Source of the DNA: DATJFQ01 sp035492775
GTDB taxonomy: Bacteria > Acidobacteriota > Vicinamibacteria > Vicinamibacterales > 2-12-FULL-66-21
Length of the DNA: 64,000 nucleotides
Reading direction: 5' to 3'
Assembly (NCBI GenBank): GCA_035492775.1
Contig: DATJIW010000110.1
Location: 73,214-137,213, forward strand
A program made the position numbers and the translations under genes. Under the pieces are notes generated by a model. That model had not been told where the DNA came from and ran no database searches. It was given only the letters and a program-made list of their open reading frames with translations. Positions 25,977 to 34,863 of the stretch are shown one piece after another (position 1 is the stretch's first letter; the number at the start of each line of letters is the position of its first letter).

Positions 25977-26010
25977 GTTCGGGGCTGCGCCGCAGTCCCG
26001 AACATTATTT
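25977..26010 (+). terminator. Intrinsic terminator after the ParC-like gene
   Basis: A 12-base stem with one mismatch (GTTCGGGGCTGC / GCAGTCCCGAAC, 25977-25988 and 25992-26003) with a 3-base loop is followed by ATTATTT. It separates the topoisomerase gene from the PadR gene. Confidence 0.75.
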
Positions 26011-26027
26011 CCTAGCCTACGTCTAAG
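26011..26027. promoter_or_regulatory. Imperfect palindrome before PadR (possible operator)
   Basis: CCTAGCC-TAC-GTCTAAG has the same 7-3-7 layout as the perfect palindrome at 16578 and shares its TAG/CTA cores, but two base pairs are mismatched. It lies 6 bases before the PadR start. Confidence 0.35.
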
Positions 26028-26033
26028 AAACCT

Positions 26034-26378
26034 GTGGCGGCTTCTTCGGCTCCGATTGGCGAGTTCGAGCAGCTCGTGCTGCTCGCGCTTCTCCGCCTGG
26101 GCGACCAGGCGTATGGGATCCCGATTACCGAGGAAATCCAGCGACGGGCGAAGCGCGACGTGGCCCTCGCGTCCGTCTACAAGGCGCTGGATCGTCTCGA
26201 GCAGAAGGGTCTCGTCGCCTCCTCGCTCGGCCCGTCGACCGCGGCGCGCGGGGGCCGCCGCAAGAAATATTTCCGGCTCCAGCCTGCCGGGCTCCAGGCG
26301 CTGAAGGCGTCGATCCGCGCCATCCGCAACCTGGCATCCGGCCTCGCGTATCAACTCGATCCGCTCGAGGAGGAGTAG
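26034..26378 (+). CDS. PadR-family transcriptional regulator
   Basis: This 114-residue PadR winged-helix regulator has EFEQLVLLALLRLGDQAYGIPI, ASVYKALDRLEQKGLVAS, and the wing GGRRKKYFRLQPAGLQAL. The GTG start at 26034 is supported by alignment with the two other PadR proteins in the window. Its stop TAG overlaps the GTG start of the ADOP permease (TAGTG), with GAGGAGG just upstream, so the two are translationally coupled. It very likely represses its own operon. Confidence 0.9.
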   Translation: MAASSAPIGEFEQLVLLALLRLGDQAYGIPITEEIQRRAKRDVALASVYKALDRLEQKGLVASSLGPSTAARGGRRKKYFRLQPAGLQALKASIRAIRNLASGLAYQLDPLEEE

Positions 26379-29002
26379 TGCTGCCGCTGGCCGCGCGTGC
26401 ACTGCTGCGGCTGACCGATCCGGCGGTCCGCGAATTCATCGAAGGCGACCTTTCCGAGGTCTTCGATGAGCGAACCGCAGGCGGCGGCGGGCGAGACGCG
26501 CACCGGTGGGCGGTGCGGCAGGCGTTCCAAGCGGTGCTGACCAGTCCATGGCGGCCTCGCCGCGCCAGCGGATTTCCTACAGGGGATGGATTCATGAAGA
26601 CGCTGCTGCAGGACTTCCGCTATGGCTTTCGGATGATACGGAAGCAGCCCGGCTACTCGCTCGTCATCGTGCTCACGCTGGCGCTCGCCATCGGCGCCAA
26701 TAGCGTCATTTTCAGCTTCGCGAGCATATTGGCGATCCGACCGCTTCCACTGGCCAACGAGAACGCGCTCGGCTGGATCTTCACGGTCGACCCGCAGACA
26801 GGAGACGCGCGCTCCGGGATGTCGATTCCGGAATTTCTGGATTACCGATCGTCCGTCACGAGCTTCTCGGCGCTCGCTGCGACCGTCCGCGACAACGTAA
26901 CAATGACCGGCCGGGGTGACGCGGAACGCCTCGAGGCTTCGCGCGTCACCGCGAACATCGTGGACGTCTGGGGATTGCGGCTGCAGCAGGGCCGCGGCTT
27001 CCGAAGTGGCGCCGATCGCCCGGGTGCCGATGGCGAGGTGCTTCTCAGCAACCATTTCTGGACGAAGCGGCTCGATCGCGATCCATCGATCGTGGGCCAG
27101 ACCCTCATGCTCGACGGCCGTCCCGCAACCGTCGTCGGGATTCTGTCCCCCGAGATCGAGATCGGGAACATCTCCGAGGTCGATATCTGGCTGCCCCTCC
27201 AGCTGACGTCCGAGGGATCGCGCCTCGAACGGCGTCTGCGGGTCTCAGGGCTGCTTCGACCGGGCACATCGGCGGCGCAGGCGTCGCCTGAGGCCAGGCA
27301 GATTGCGACCCGGCTCGCGTCCGAGCATCCGGACACGAATGCCGGATGGTCCGCTCGCGTCGCGCCGACCCGCGAGGCGATGGTCGGCACCGACACGTTC
27401 ACCGTCCTCGCGCTCCTTGGCACGGTCGTCGGATTCGTGCTGCTCATCGCCTGCGCGAATCTTGCGAACATGGTGCTGTCGCGCGGCATCAGACGACGAC
27501 GTGAGATCGCAGTGCGCAGTGCGCTCGGAGCGAGCCGTGGTCGCGTCGTGCGGCAGATGCTGACCGAGAACGTGCTGTACGGCATCGCCGGCGGGCTCGT
27601 GGGACTCGCATTTGCGCAGGCGGGACTTGCCATCATCCGCGCGATCTCATACGAGCCGTTTTTCGAGCTGCTCAGCATCGATCGCCACGTCCTCATCTTC
27701 ACGACCGCGCTCGCGTTCCTGACGCCGTTGTTGTTCGGCCTGTTCCCGGCCTTGCAGTCCTCGCGCGCCGATGTGAACGAAACGTTGAAGGAAGGCGGCG
27801 CTCGAAGCGGTGGCGGCGTACGAACGAAGCGCAGCCGCTCGGCGCTCGTGATCGCGCAGCTCGGACTCGCGGTTGCGCTGCTCGTCGTGACCGGGTTGCT
27901 GGTCAAGGCGCTCATGATCATCGAGCGGTCGCCGGTGGGGTTCGACACGCAGAAAATCCTGACGTTTCAGGTGAGTCCGCCAGCCTGGCGTTACCGCACC
28001 GACGCGTCCACGACGCAGTATTACGACCAGTTGCTCTCGAAGGTGCGTTCGGCGCCGGGAGTGGAGGCAGCGGGACTCTCTGATCGACTGCCGCTGCTTG
28101 GGTCGGAGGTGACCACCGTCGCCGCGATCGACGGCATACCGGCGGGACGCCCGGAGGATCGCCCGTGGGCCGTGCCGCTGACGGTCGACGACGGATACTT
28201 CGCGGCGCTTGGCGTGCCGATTCAGGAGGGCCGGGGCTTCACCGCTGTCGACACGCCCAGCAGCGAGCCGGTTGCCGTGATCAACCACGAGATGGCGCGG
28301 CGATTCTGGCCGGCGTCATCGCAGGTGATTGGCGCGCACGTGACAGTTGGCGCCGGCGCCGCAGCGCGGCGCGTGCGAATCGTCGGCATGACGGCCGACG
28401 TCTTGAAGGCGGATCGCGAAGGCGTGAACCCGCAGATCTTCCAGCTGGTGCGGCAGGTGCCGCGCCGCGATCTGGTTGTCGTCGTGCGTGCGACCGATCC
28501 ACGCGGCGTGCAGGGCGCGGTTCGCGGACAGGTCCGTGCGCTGGACGCCGACGTGCCCGTGTATATGATGCGTCCGCTCGAGCAGGCGATTGACGAAGAT
28601 CTCTCCAGCACCAACATCCTGTTCGGACTGTTCGGCAGTTTCGCGATCATCGCGCTCGTCATGGCCGCGTCGGGACTGTATGCGGTCGTGTCGTACTCGG
28701 CAGGGCAGCGGATACAGGAATTCGGCGTGCGCATCGCCCTCGGCGCGGTCCCTCGCGACATCCAGTGGATGATGCTGCGGCAGACCGGCGTACTCGTGTG
28801 TGTCGGTCTTGCGCTGGGCCTGCTCGGCGGCCGCGTCGTCGCGAGTCTTGCCTCGTCGCTTCTGTATCGCGTGTCTCCGTCCGACCCCGCCATCTACACC
28901 GGAGTAGCGGCCACGCTGGGGACGATCGCCTTGCTCGCGAGCTACGGCCCCGTACGGCGCGCGTGCCGGATCGACCCCGTCCGTGCGCTGCGGCTCGAGT
29001 AG
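26378..29002 (+). CDS. ADOP-type ABC transporter permease (874 residues)
   Basis: This is the second duplicated MacB/FtsX-type permease. Its soluble prefix (about 1-60, LPLAARALLRLTDPAVREFIEGDL) differs from that of the 917-residue protein, so the two belong to different ADOP prefix classes. A spacer follows, then MKTLLQDFRYGFRMIRKQPGYSLVIVLTLALAIGANSV with the first membrane helix, a MacB-like periplasmic core, FtsX helices near 340-460, and a second core plus FtsX domain ending RRACRIDPVRALRLE. GTG 26378 overlaps the PadR stop. No ATPase gene is adjacent; the transported molecule is unknown. Confidence 0.9.
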   Translation: MLPLAARALLRLTDPAVREFIEGDLSEVFDERTAGGGGRDAHRWAVRQAFQAVLTSPWRPRRASGFPTGDGFMKTLLQDFRYGFRMIRKQPGYSLVIVLTLALAIGANSVIFSFASILAIRPLPLANENALGWIFTVDPQTGDARSGMSIPEFLDYRSSVTSFSALAATVRDNVTMTGRGDAERLEASRVTANIVDVWGLRLQQGRGFRSGADRPGADGEVLLSNHFWTKRLDRDPSIVGQTLMLDGRPATVVGILSPEIEIGNISEVDIWLPLQLTSEGSRLERRLRVSGLLRPGTSAAQASPEARQIATRLASEHPDTNAGWSARVAPTREAMVGTDTFTVLALLGTVVGFVLLIACANLANMVLSRGIRRRREIAVRSALGASRGRVVRQMLTENVLYGIAGGLVGLAFAQAGLAIIRAISYEPFFELLSIDRHVLIFTTALAFLTPLLFGLFPALQSSRADVNETLKEGGARSGGGVRTKRSRSALVIAQLGLAVALLVVTGLLVKALMIIERSPVGFDTQKILTFQVSPPAWRYRTDASTTQYYDQLLSKVRSAPGVEAAGLSDRLPLLGSEVTTVAAIDGIPAGRPEDRPWAVPLTVDDGYFAALGVPIQEGRGFTAVDTPSSEPVAVINHEMARRFWPASSQVIGAHVTVGAGAAARRVRIVGMTADVLKADREGVNPQIFQLVRQVPRRDLVVVVRATDPRGVQGAVRGQVRALDADVPVYMMRPLEQAIDEDLSSTNILFGLFGSFAIIALVMAASGLYAVVSYSAGQRIQEFGVRIALGAVPRDIQWMMLRQTGVLVCVGLALGLLGGRVVASLASSLLYRVSPSDPAIYTGVAATLGTIALLASYGPVRRACRIDPVRALRLE

Positions 29003-29005
29003 CGC

Positions 29006-29011
29006 TATGCT
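29006..29011 (+). promoter_or_regulatory. Leaderless-type -10 element (TATGCT)
   Basis: TATGCT ends 6 bases before the ATG at 29018. The intervening CGGGAA leaves too little room for a functional Shine-Dalgarno site. Confidence 0.45.
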
Positions 29012-29017
29012 CGGGAA

Positions 29018-29539
29018 ATGGATGCATCAGCGGCATATCTCGCCGATCTGCCTGCCCAGATCGACCGCGCGAAACAGCTGGCGGACCGCGCGGTCGCACA
29101 GCTGACGACCGACGAGTTTTTTCGCGTTCTCGATGGAGAGTCCAACTCCGTCGCAATCATCATGCAGCACGTCGCCGGCAACCTGCGGTCGCGCTTCACG
29201 GATTTCCTGACGAGCGACGGCGAGAAACCCGACCGGCACCGGGACGGGGAGTTCGAAATGCCCGCCGGCAGGACACGCGAAAGCGTGCAGGCGGATTGGG
29301 ACAACGGCTTCCGACTGTTCAGCGCCGCCGTGACCGCGCTCGAGCCCGGTGATCTGCTACGGGATGTGTCTATCCGCGGCGATCGTTTTTCGGTCGTGGA
29401 AGCGCTCCAGCGCGCGATTACCCACGTCTCGTATCACGTCGGCCAGATCGTGTTCCTCGCAAAGCACCTGCACTCGAACAACTGGCATACGCTGACGATA
29501 CCGCGTGGTCAGTCCGACACGTTCAAGCCACCCCGTTGA
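29018..29539 (+). CDS. DinB-superfamily protein (DUF1572-like)
   Basis: This 173-residue protein is a predicted four-helix bundle of the DinB/DUF1572 type. Probable metal ligands are the His residues in IIMQHVAGNLRSRF and in THVSYHVGQIVFLAKHLHS. Family members include bacillithiol and mycothiol transferases, but many are uncharacterised, and no thiol partner is visible here. The start lies only 15 bases behind the ADOP stop. The last 17 bases overlap the end of the convergent esterase gene. Confidence 0.85.
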   Translation: MDASAAYLADLPAQIDRAKQLADRAVAQLTTDEFFRVLDGESNSVAIIMQHVAGNLRSRFTDFLTSDGEKPDRHRDGEFEMPAGRTRESVQADWDNGFRLFSAAVTALEPGDLLRDVSIRGDRFSVVEALQRAITHVSYHVGQIVFLAKHLHSNNWHTLTIPRGQSDTFKPPR

Positions 29540-30350
29540 GTGCCGCGACCGCCCAGGCGAGCAGCGGCGCGAGCCGGCGGTCCCAATAGTCCCACGCGTG
29601 AGTGCCAGGCGTCTCGTGGTACTCATAGGTGAAGCCCCGGCTGTGGATGATGTCAACCAGCCGCCGATTGGAGGCGAGGAATCTGTCGCTCTCGCCGCAG
29701 TCGACGTAAAGAGCCGGTCCGCCGTTGCTGTTGGCTGCGCGGGCGATGAGGAAGATGTCGTTCGCCGTGCGTGTCTCGCCGCCCGCCGGCCCGAAGATTC
29801 GTCCCATCTCCTCGGTGTGGGCAGGAAAGTCCCTGGCGAACTCCGGCTCGGTCGCCTCGAATGCGCCGCTCAGGGACCCTGCGGCGGCGTACGTACCGGG
29901 ATGCTTCAACGCGATCTTGATCGCTCCGTAGCCGCCCATCGACAGGCCGGCAATCGCGCGTCCGTACCCCGCGCGGATGGCGCGGTACTTCGATTCGACA
30001 TCGCGGATCAGATCTTCCGTGATGTAGTCCTCGAACCGCCCCGACCCGTCCGCGGCGTTGGTGTACCAGGCGTCCGCGCCTTCCGGCATCACAATCAGCA
30101 GCGGAAGCCTGCGCGCGCGTTCCTCCAGGTGCGTCCGCGTGGTCCAGTCCTCGTAGTGGCCATCCAGTCCGTGAAGCAGGTACAGCACCGGATACCGTTT
30201 CGCGGACGCGGCGTAGTTACCGGGCAGCAAGATCCGATACTTGATGGCCCGGCCGAGCGCCTTCGACTGCAGCGTTTCGTCGCGGACGACCGGCGCTCCG
30301 GCACCGATGGACGTGAACGCGATCGAGGCGGCGAGGATGAGGGGAAGCAT
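29523..30350 (-). CDS. Secreted esterase of the alpha/beta-hydrolase (esterase D-like) family
   Basis: This 275-residue protein has a signal peptide (about 1-18). The nucleophile is Ser 137 in AIAGLSMGGYGA, the acid is probably the Asp in DCGESDRFL, and His 251 lies in GTHAWDYWDRRL. YPVLYLLHGLDGHYEDW contributes the oxyanion hole. The pattern matches the esterase D / antigen 85-like group (COG0627 type), which hydrolyses or transfers acyl esters; the substrate is unknown. The 3' end overlaps the DinB-like gene by 17 bases. A TATAAT on the minus strand (30366-30361) ends 10 bases before the ATG, suggesting a leaderless or near-leaderless message. Confidence 0.88.
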   Translation of the reverse strand: MLPLILAASIAFTSIGAGAPVVRDETLQSKALGRAIKYRILLPGNYAASAKRYPVLYLLHGLDGHYEDWTTRTHLEERARRLPLLIVMPEGADAWYTNAADGSGRFEDYITEDLIRDVESKYRAIRAGYGRAIAGLSMGGYGAIKIALKHPGTYAAAGSLSGAFEATEPEFARDFPAHTEEMGRIFGPAGGETRTANDIFLIARAANSNGGPALYVDCGESDRFLASNRRLVDIIHSRGFTYEYHETPGTHAWDYWDRRLAPLLAWAVAALNGVA

Positions 30351-30360
30351 GCGGCCAAAG

Positions 30361-30366
30361 ATTATA
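30361..30366 (-). promoter_or_regulatory. -10 element TATAAT of the esterase gene
   Basis: A consensus TATAAT on the minus strand ends 10 bases before the esterase ATG, so the leader would be about four bases. The rest of the 165-base divergent gap to sucA shows no clear -35. Confidence 0.5.
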
Positions 30367-30515
30367 GGGTTCTACGCCCAACGTCGCGGGTTCGGAGCAA
30401 ACCGCACCGTCGCTGGCGGGCTCATCGCGGTGCACGCGCGAAGGGCGCGCACGCCAGGCGACACGGATCCGCGCGAGCTTCACCAAACGGCAAATCCGAT
30501 GGAGAATATAGGGAT

Positions 30516-33335
30516 ATGTCCAGTTGGCAAGGGTTTACGGGCGTCAATCTCGGTTACGTTGTCGAGTTGTACGACCGGTTCCGGAACGATCCCGCCTCGG
30601 TCGACGCCGAAACGCGAGCCATGTTCGAGCGCTCCGGCCCGCCTCCGGCTGCCGGCGTCGACGTGCCGGCCGCCTCGGGCGCGTCACTGACGAAGGCTGT
30701 CGGCGCCGTCAACCTCGCCCAGTCGATCCGCCGCTACGGACATCTCGCCGCTCAGATCGATCCGCTGGGTACGCGCCCGCAGGGCGATCCGTCGCTTCTC
30801 GCGGCGACCCACGGTGTCACCGATGCCGATTTGCGGGCGCTCCCCGCGAATCTGATCACGTCCCCGCTCGCTGACGCCGCCACGAACATGCTGGACGTCG
30901 TCGACGCGTTCCGCCGCGTGTATTGCTCGACGACGGGTTACGACTATGCGCACGTGTTCGTGCCGGAAGAGCGCCGCTGGCTCCGCTACGCGGTTGAAAA
31001 AGGACGTTTCCGGTCGCCGGCCGACCCGATCGATCCGCTCGCGCTGCTCGATCGCCTGACGCAGGTCGAAGCGTTCGAACGTTTCCTGCAGCGCACGTTT
31101 CCCGGCAAGACGCGCTTCTCGATCGAAGGCCTCGACATGCTCGTGCCGATTCTCGACGAGGTCATCGGCGACGCCGCGGAGGCGGGGAGCCGCTCCATTC
31201 TGATCGGGATGGCACACCGGGGGCGCCTGAACGTGATGGCGCACGTGCTGAACAAGCCGTACACGCAGATCCTTGCCGAGTTCAAGGACCCGGTCTCGTC
31301 GAGGAGCTTCCGGGAAGACATGGCGTGGACCGGAGACGTGAAGTACCACGCCGGCGCGCATCGCGCGATCAAGGACGGCCGCACGATGGACGTTGCCGTC
31401 AACATGCCGCCGAATCCGAGTCACCTGGAGGCCGTCGACCCGGTGGTCGAGGGAATGGCGCGTGCGGCGGGGACGGCCACGGACGCGCCAGGAGCGCCGG
31501 ACTTCGATCCCGCGAAGTCGCTGCCGATCCTGATTCATGGCGACGCGGCATTCCCGGGGCAGGGCATTGTCGCGGAGACGCTGAACCTGAGCCGGCTGCC
31601 CGGGTATCAAACCGGCGGCACGATTCACATCATCGTGAACAACCAGCTCGGATTCACGGCCGTGCCGCGCGACTCCTACAGCACGTCGTATGCGAGCGGG
31701 CTGGCGCGCGGTTTCAAAATTCCGATCGTCCACGTCAACGCCGACGATCCGGAGGCCTGCGTCGAAGCGGCGCGGCTTGCGATCGCTTATCGGAACGAAT
31801 TTCATCGCGACTTCCTGATCGATCTGATCGGTTACCGCCGGCACGGCCACAACGAAGGCGACGAGCCCGCGTTCACGCAGCCGGTGCTCTACCAGAAGAT
31901 CGCTTCGCACCCGACGGTACGGGAGATCTGGGGCCGGACGCTGGTCGATCGCGGCACGATCGCGTCGACTGTCCCGGATGAACTCAACAAGAAGTACACG
32001 ACCGAGCTGCAGCAGGCTTTGGAATCGCTGCAGCCCGAGCAGGATTTCGTGGAGCCGCAGCCGCCTGATCCGCCGGCCGGCGCGGCAGCGCGGGCAGAAA
32101 CGTCAGTCCCGCTCGACCGCCTGCGGGAGTTGAACGCGTCCTTGCTGGTGCTGCCGCCGGCCTTCAGTGTGCACCGCAAACTCGAGCGCACGCGCGAAAA
32201 ACGCGGCGAGATGCTGGACGATCCAGAAGCGCGCACCGTCGACTGGGCTGCGGCAGAGGAGCTCGCCTTCGCGTCCCTGCTGGCGGACGGCGTGAGCATC
32301 CGTCTGACGGGGGAGGATGTCGAGCGCGGCACCTTCAGCCATCGTCACGCGGTCTTCCACGACGTGAAGACGGGTGGAACGCACGTGCCGCTTCAGGCGA
32401 TGCCCGAGGCGCGGGCCGCGTTCGAGATCTACAACAGTCCGCTCTCGGAAAACGCCACTGTGGCGTTCGAGTACGGATACAACGTGCAGGAGCCGTCGCG
32501 GCTGGTCGTCTGGGAAGCGCAGTACGGCGATTTCATCAACGGCGCGCAGATCATCATCGACGAGTTCGTCGTCTCGGCGCGCGGCAAGTGGGGGCAGCGG
32601 CCGTCGCTCGTCCTGCTGCTCCCGCACGCGCACGAAGGCGCGGGTCCGGATCACGCGAGCGCGCGGCCCGAACGGTTCCTCCAGCTGGCCGCCGACATCA
32701 ACATGCGCATCGCGAACTGCACGACCGCCTCGCAGTACTTCCATCTGCTGCGGCGCCAGGCCGCGTTGCTGCTCGAAGATCCGCTGCCGCTGATCGTGCT
32801 CACGCCCAAGAGTCTGCTGCGCCACCCGATGGTGGCGTCGGCGCCCCGCGAGCTGGCGGAGGGCCGCTTCCGGATGACCATCGATGACGAAGCCGCCCGC
32901 GCGCGGGCGGGTGAAATCCGGCGCGTCGTGATCTGCACCGGCAAGATGTTCGTCGACCTGGCGGGCAGCGATCGGCGCGCCTCGTCTCCACACGTCGCTG
33001 TCTGCCGTCTCGAGCAGCTCTATCCGGTGCCGCGGCGCGAACTGCGATCGATGCTCGACGGATATCGGTCGGCGGTGGAAGTCGTGTGGGTCCAGGAAGA
33101 ACCTGAGAACATGGGCTACTGGGATTTCATCCGTCCGCATCTTCTCGAAGCGGCGGGCGGCCGTCCGGTGCGCGTCGTCGCGCGGCCGCGCAGCGCGAGC
33201 CCGGCGGAAGGATCAGCGGCGCGCCACGCGCGGCAGCAGCAGTTGCTCGTCGAAGCGGCGCTGGCGGCCATGGCCGTCGAATCCGCGCGCGCACGTCCCG
33301 GTACGACCCCCAAACCGGAGCAGGTCGCCGGGTGA
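30516..33335 (+). CDS. sucA: 2-oxoglutarate dehydrogenase E1 component
   Basis: This 939-residue thiamine-diphosphate enzyme decarboxylates 2-oxoglutarate and passes the succinyl group to the lipoyl domain of E2 in the TCA cycle. It shows the E1o N terminus (NLGYVVELYDRFRNDPASV), the HLAAQIDPLG linker, the TPP region (MAHRGRLNVMAHVLNKPY, VNMPPNPSHLEAVDPVV, HGDAAFPGQGIVAETLNLS), GYRRHGHNEGDEPAFTQP, and the transketolase-like C-terminal part (GTFSHRHAVFHD, LPHAHEGAGPDHASARPERF). Length is normal. ATG 30516 was chosen from these homologous residues; AGGG precedes it. The E2 gene follows 177 bases later; no E3 gene is present in the window. Confidence 0.96.
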   Translation: MSSWQGFTGVNLGYVVELYDRFRNDPASVDAETRAMFERSGPPPAAGVDVPAASGASLTKAVGAVNLAQSIRRYGHLAAQIDPLGTRPQGDPSLLAATHGVTDADLRALPANLITSPLADAATNMLDVVDAFRRVYCSTTGYDYAHVFVPEERRWLRYAVEKGRFRSPADPIDPLALLDRLTQVEAFERFLQRTFPGKTRFSIEGLDMLVPILDEVIGDAAEAGSRSILIGMAHRGRLNVMAHVLNKPYTQILAEFKDPVSSRSFREDMAWTGDVKYHAGAHRAIKDGRTMDVAVNMPPNPSHLEAVDPVVEGMARAAGTATDAPGAPDFDPAKSLPILIHGDAAFPGQGIVAETLNLSRLPGYQTGGTIHIIVNNQLGFTAVPRDSYSTSYASGLARGFKIPIVHVNADDPEACVEAARLAIAYRNEFHRDFLIDLIGYRRHGHNEGDEPAFTQPVLYQKIASHPTVREIWGRTLVDRGTIASTVPDELNKKYTTELQQALESLQPEQDFVEPQPPDPPAGAAARAETSVPLDRLRELNASLLVLPPAFSVHRKLERTREKRGEMLDDPEARTVDWAAAEELAFASLLADGVSIRLTGEDVERGTFSHRHAVFHDVKTGGTHVPLQAMPEARAAFEIYNSPLSENATVAFEYGYNVQEPSRLVVWEAQYGDFINGAQIIIDEFVVSARGKWGQRPSLVLLLPHAHEGAGPDHASARPERFLQLAADINMRIANCTTASQYFHLLRRQAALLLEDPLPLIVLTPKSLLRHPMVASAPRELAEGRFRMTIDDEAARARAGEIRRVVICTGKMFVDLAGSDRRASSPHVAVCRLEQLYPVPRRELRSMLDGYRSAVEVVWVQEEPENMGYWDFIRPHLLEAAGGRPVRVVARPRSASPAEGSAARHARQQQLLVEAALAAMAVESARARPGTTPKPEQVAG

Positions 33336-33430
33336 GTCGCGCACACGACGCGCGTAGTGCTGGTTGCGCAGCGCAATGGGCTCGCTGCCAGTGCGATGCG
33401 CCAGGCACGAAACCACGTATGAATAGCCGA

Positions 33431-33498
33431 GCACGGAGCACCGCACCAGGCACCGAGCACGAAGCACCGAGCACCGAGCACCAAGCACCGAGCACTGT
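33431..33498 (+). repeat. Degenerate heptamer array, unit GCACCGA
   Basis: Ten consecutive units of the form GCACNNN run from 33431 to 33498; four are exactly GCACCGA and the others differ by 1-3 bases, one being shortened to five bases. It lies in the intergenic gap between sucA and odhB, ending 14 bases before the odhB start. It is not a CRISPR, as there are no spacers. Confidence 0.8.
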
Positions 33499-33512
33499 CA
33501 GCGGAGAACCCC

Positions 33513-34775
33513 ATGTTCGATATCGTCGTTCCTGAAGTCGGTGAATCGGTCGTCGATGCCCGCGTGGCGCGATGGCTGAAGAAGCCCGGTGACACCGTGG
33601 CGGCGGGCGACCCCCTCGTGGAGCTCGAGACCGACAAGATCGACCTCGAAGTCGCGGCGCCTCGTGCAGGCGTGTTGAGCCGCATCGATCATGAGGACGG
33701 TGCCGACGTCAAGGTCGGGGAAGTGCTCGGCGTCATCGACGAAACGGGCCCGGCGTCCGCCGCTGCCGCGAGTGGCAACGGCGGTTCCGCAGGTCAGGCG
33801 CCGGCGACGGCGGCCGCTCCGGCAGCGACGCGAGCGGCGCCCGAGGCCGAGAAGACCCGTGCCACACCCGCGGCGCGGAATGCCGCTGAACGGAACGACG
33901 TGGATCTCGCTCAGGTGCGCGGCAGCGGCGACGCCGGACGCGTGATGCGGCGGGACGTCGAAAAGGCGTCCGCTGGGACGCGGCCGTCCGCGAAAGACAC
34001 ATCCCCCGCTGCGCCCGCAGCCGAGGCCCGTCCGGCCTCGCCACCTCCAGCCCCACCGCGGCCACGCGTCGAAGGAGACCGCACCGAAACGCGCGAGCGC
34101 ATGTCGAAGCGGCGCGCGACGATCGCCAGGCGCCTCGTGGAGGCGCAGAGCACGGCGGCGATGCTCACCACGTTCAACGAGGTGGACATGTCTGCCGTCA
34201 TGGCGCTGCGCGAGCGTCACAAGCAGGCCTTCAAAGAGCGCCACGGCGTCAGTCTCGGCGTTTCGTCGTTCTTCGTGAAGGCCTGCATCGGCGCGCTGCG
34301 TGAGTTCCCGCGGATCAACGCGGAGATTCAGGGCGACGAGATCGTCTCGAAGCACTACTACGACATCGGCGTCGCGGTCGGCGCGGCCGAAGGTCTCGTC
34401 GTGCCGGTCCTGCGCGATGCGGATCGGCTCTCGTTCGCCGAAATCGAGCAGGAGATACGGCGGTTTGCCCGGGCCGCGGAGGACGGATCGCTGACGCTCG
34501 CGGATTTGAAAGGCGGCACGTTCACGATCACGAACGGCGGCGTCTTCGGCTCGCTGCTGAGTACGCCGATTCTCAATCCGCCGCAGGTCGGCATCCTCGG
34601 ACTGCACGCCATCAAGGAACGTCCCGTCGCGGTCGGCGGCCAGGTTGTCGTGCGGCCGATGATGTTCACGGCCCTCACGTACGATCACCGGATCGTCGAC
34701 GGTTCCGAGGCCGTGCGCTTCCTGGTGCGGATCAAGGAACTGGTCGAGGATCCCGGCGCCCTGTTGCTCGAATAA
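33513..34775 (+). CDS. odhB: 2-oxoglutarate dehydrogenase E2 (dihydrolipoyl succinyltransferase)
   Basis: This 420-residue protein has three classic parts: a lipoyl domain (1-77) with lipoylated Lys 42 in ELETDKIDLEV; an Ala/Pro-rich linker; an E3/E1-binding domain (about 112-150, ARNAAERNDVDLAQVRGSG); a second linker; and the acyltransferase domain (about 195-420) with catalytic His 392 in YDHRIVDG. It forms the core of the TCA-cycle complex with SucA. GGAGAA precedes the ATG. The 177-base gap behind sucA, filled partly by a heptamer array, is unusually long for this operon. E2 of branched-chain or pyruvate complexes is the alternative, but the SucA neighbour favours 2-oxoglutarate. Confidence 0.94.
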   Translation: MFDIVVPEVGESVVDARVARWLKKPGDTVAAGDPLVELETDKIDLEVAAPRAGVLSRIDHEDGADVKVGEVLGVIDETGPASAAAASGNGGSAGQAPATAAAPAATRAAPEAEKTRATPAARNAAERNDVDLAQVRGSGDAGRVMRRDVEKASAGTRPSAKDTSPAAPAAEARPASPPPAPPRPRVEGDRTETRERMSKRRATIARRLVEAQSTAAMLTTFNEVDMSAVMALRERHKQAFKERHGVSLGVSSFFVKACIGALREFPRINAEIQGDEIVSKHYYDIGVAVGAAEGLVVPVLRDADRLSFAEIEQEIRRFARAAEDGSLTLADLKGGTFTITNGGVFGSLLSTPILNPPQVGILGLHAIKERPVAVGGQVVVRPMMFTALTYDHRIVDGSEAVRFLVRIKELVEDPGALLLE

Positions 34776-34863
34776 TCGCGCCGGCCGTCTGTCGCCGGGA
34801 TCGTCCGCTCGAGCCCAGCCAACCCGCGGCCTTTCTCTCCCGTCAAACCCACGGGGGGAATCG

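Noticed and set aside
33431..33498. Possible CRISPR array
   Set aside because: Units are only 7 bases, contiguous, degenerate and without spacers; no cas gene is present.
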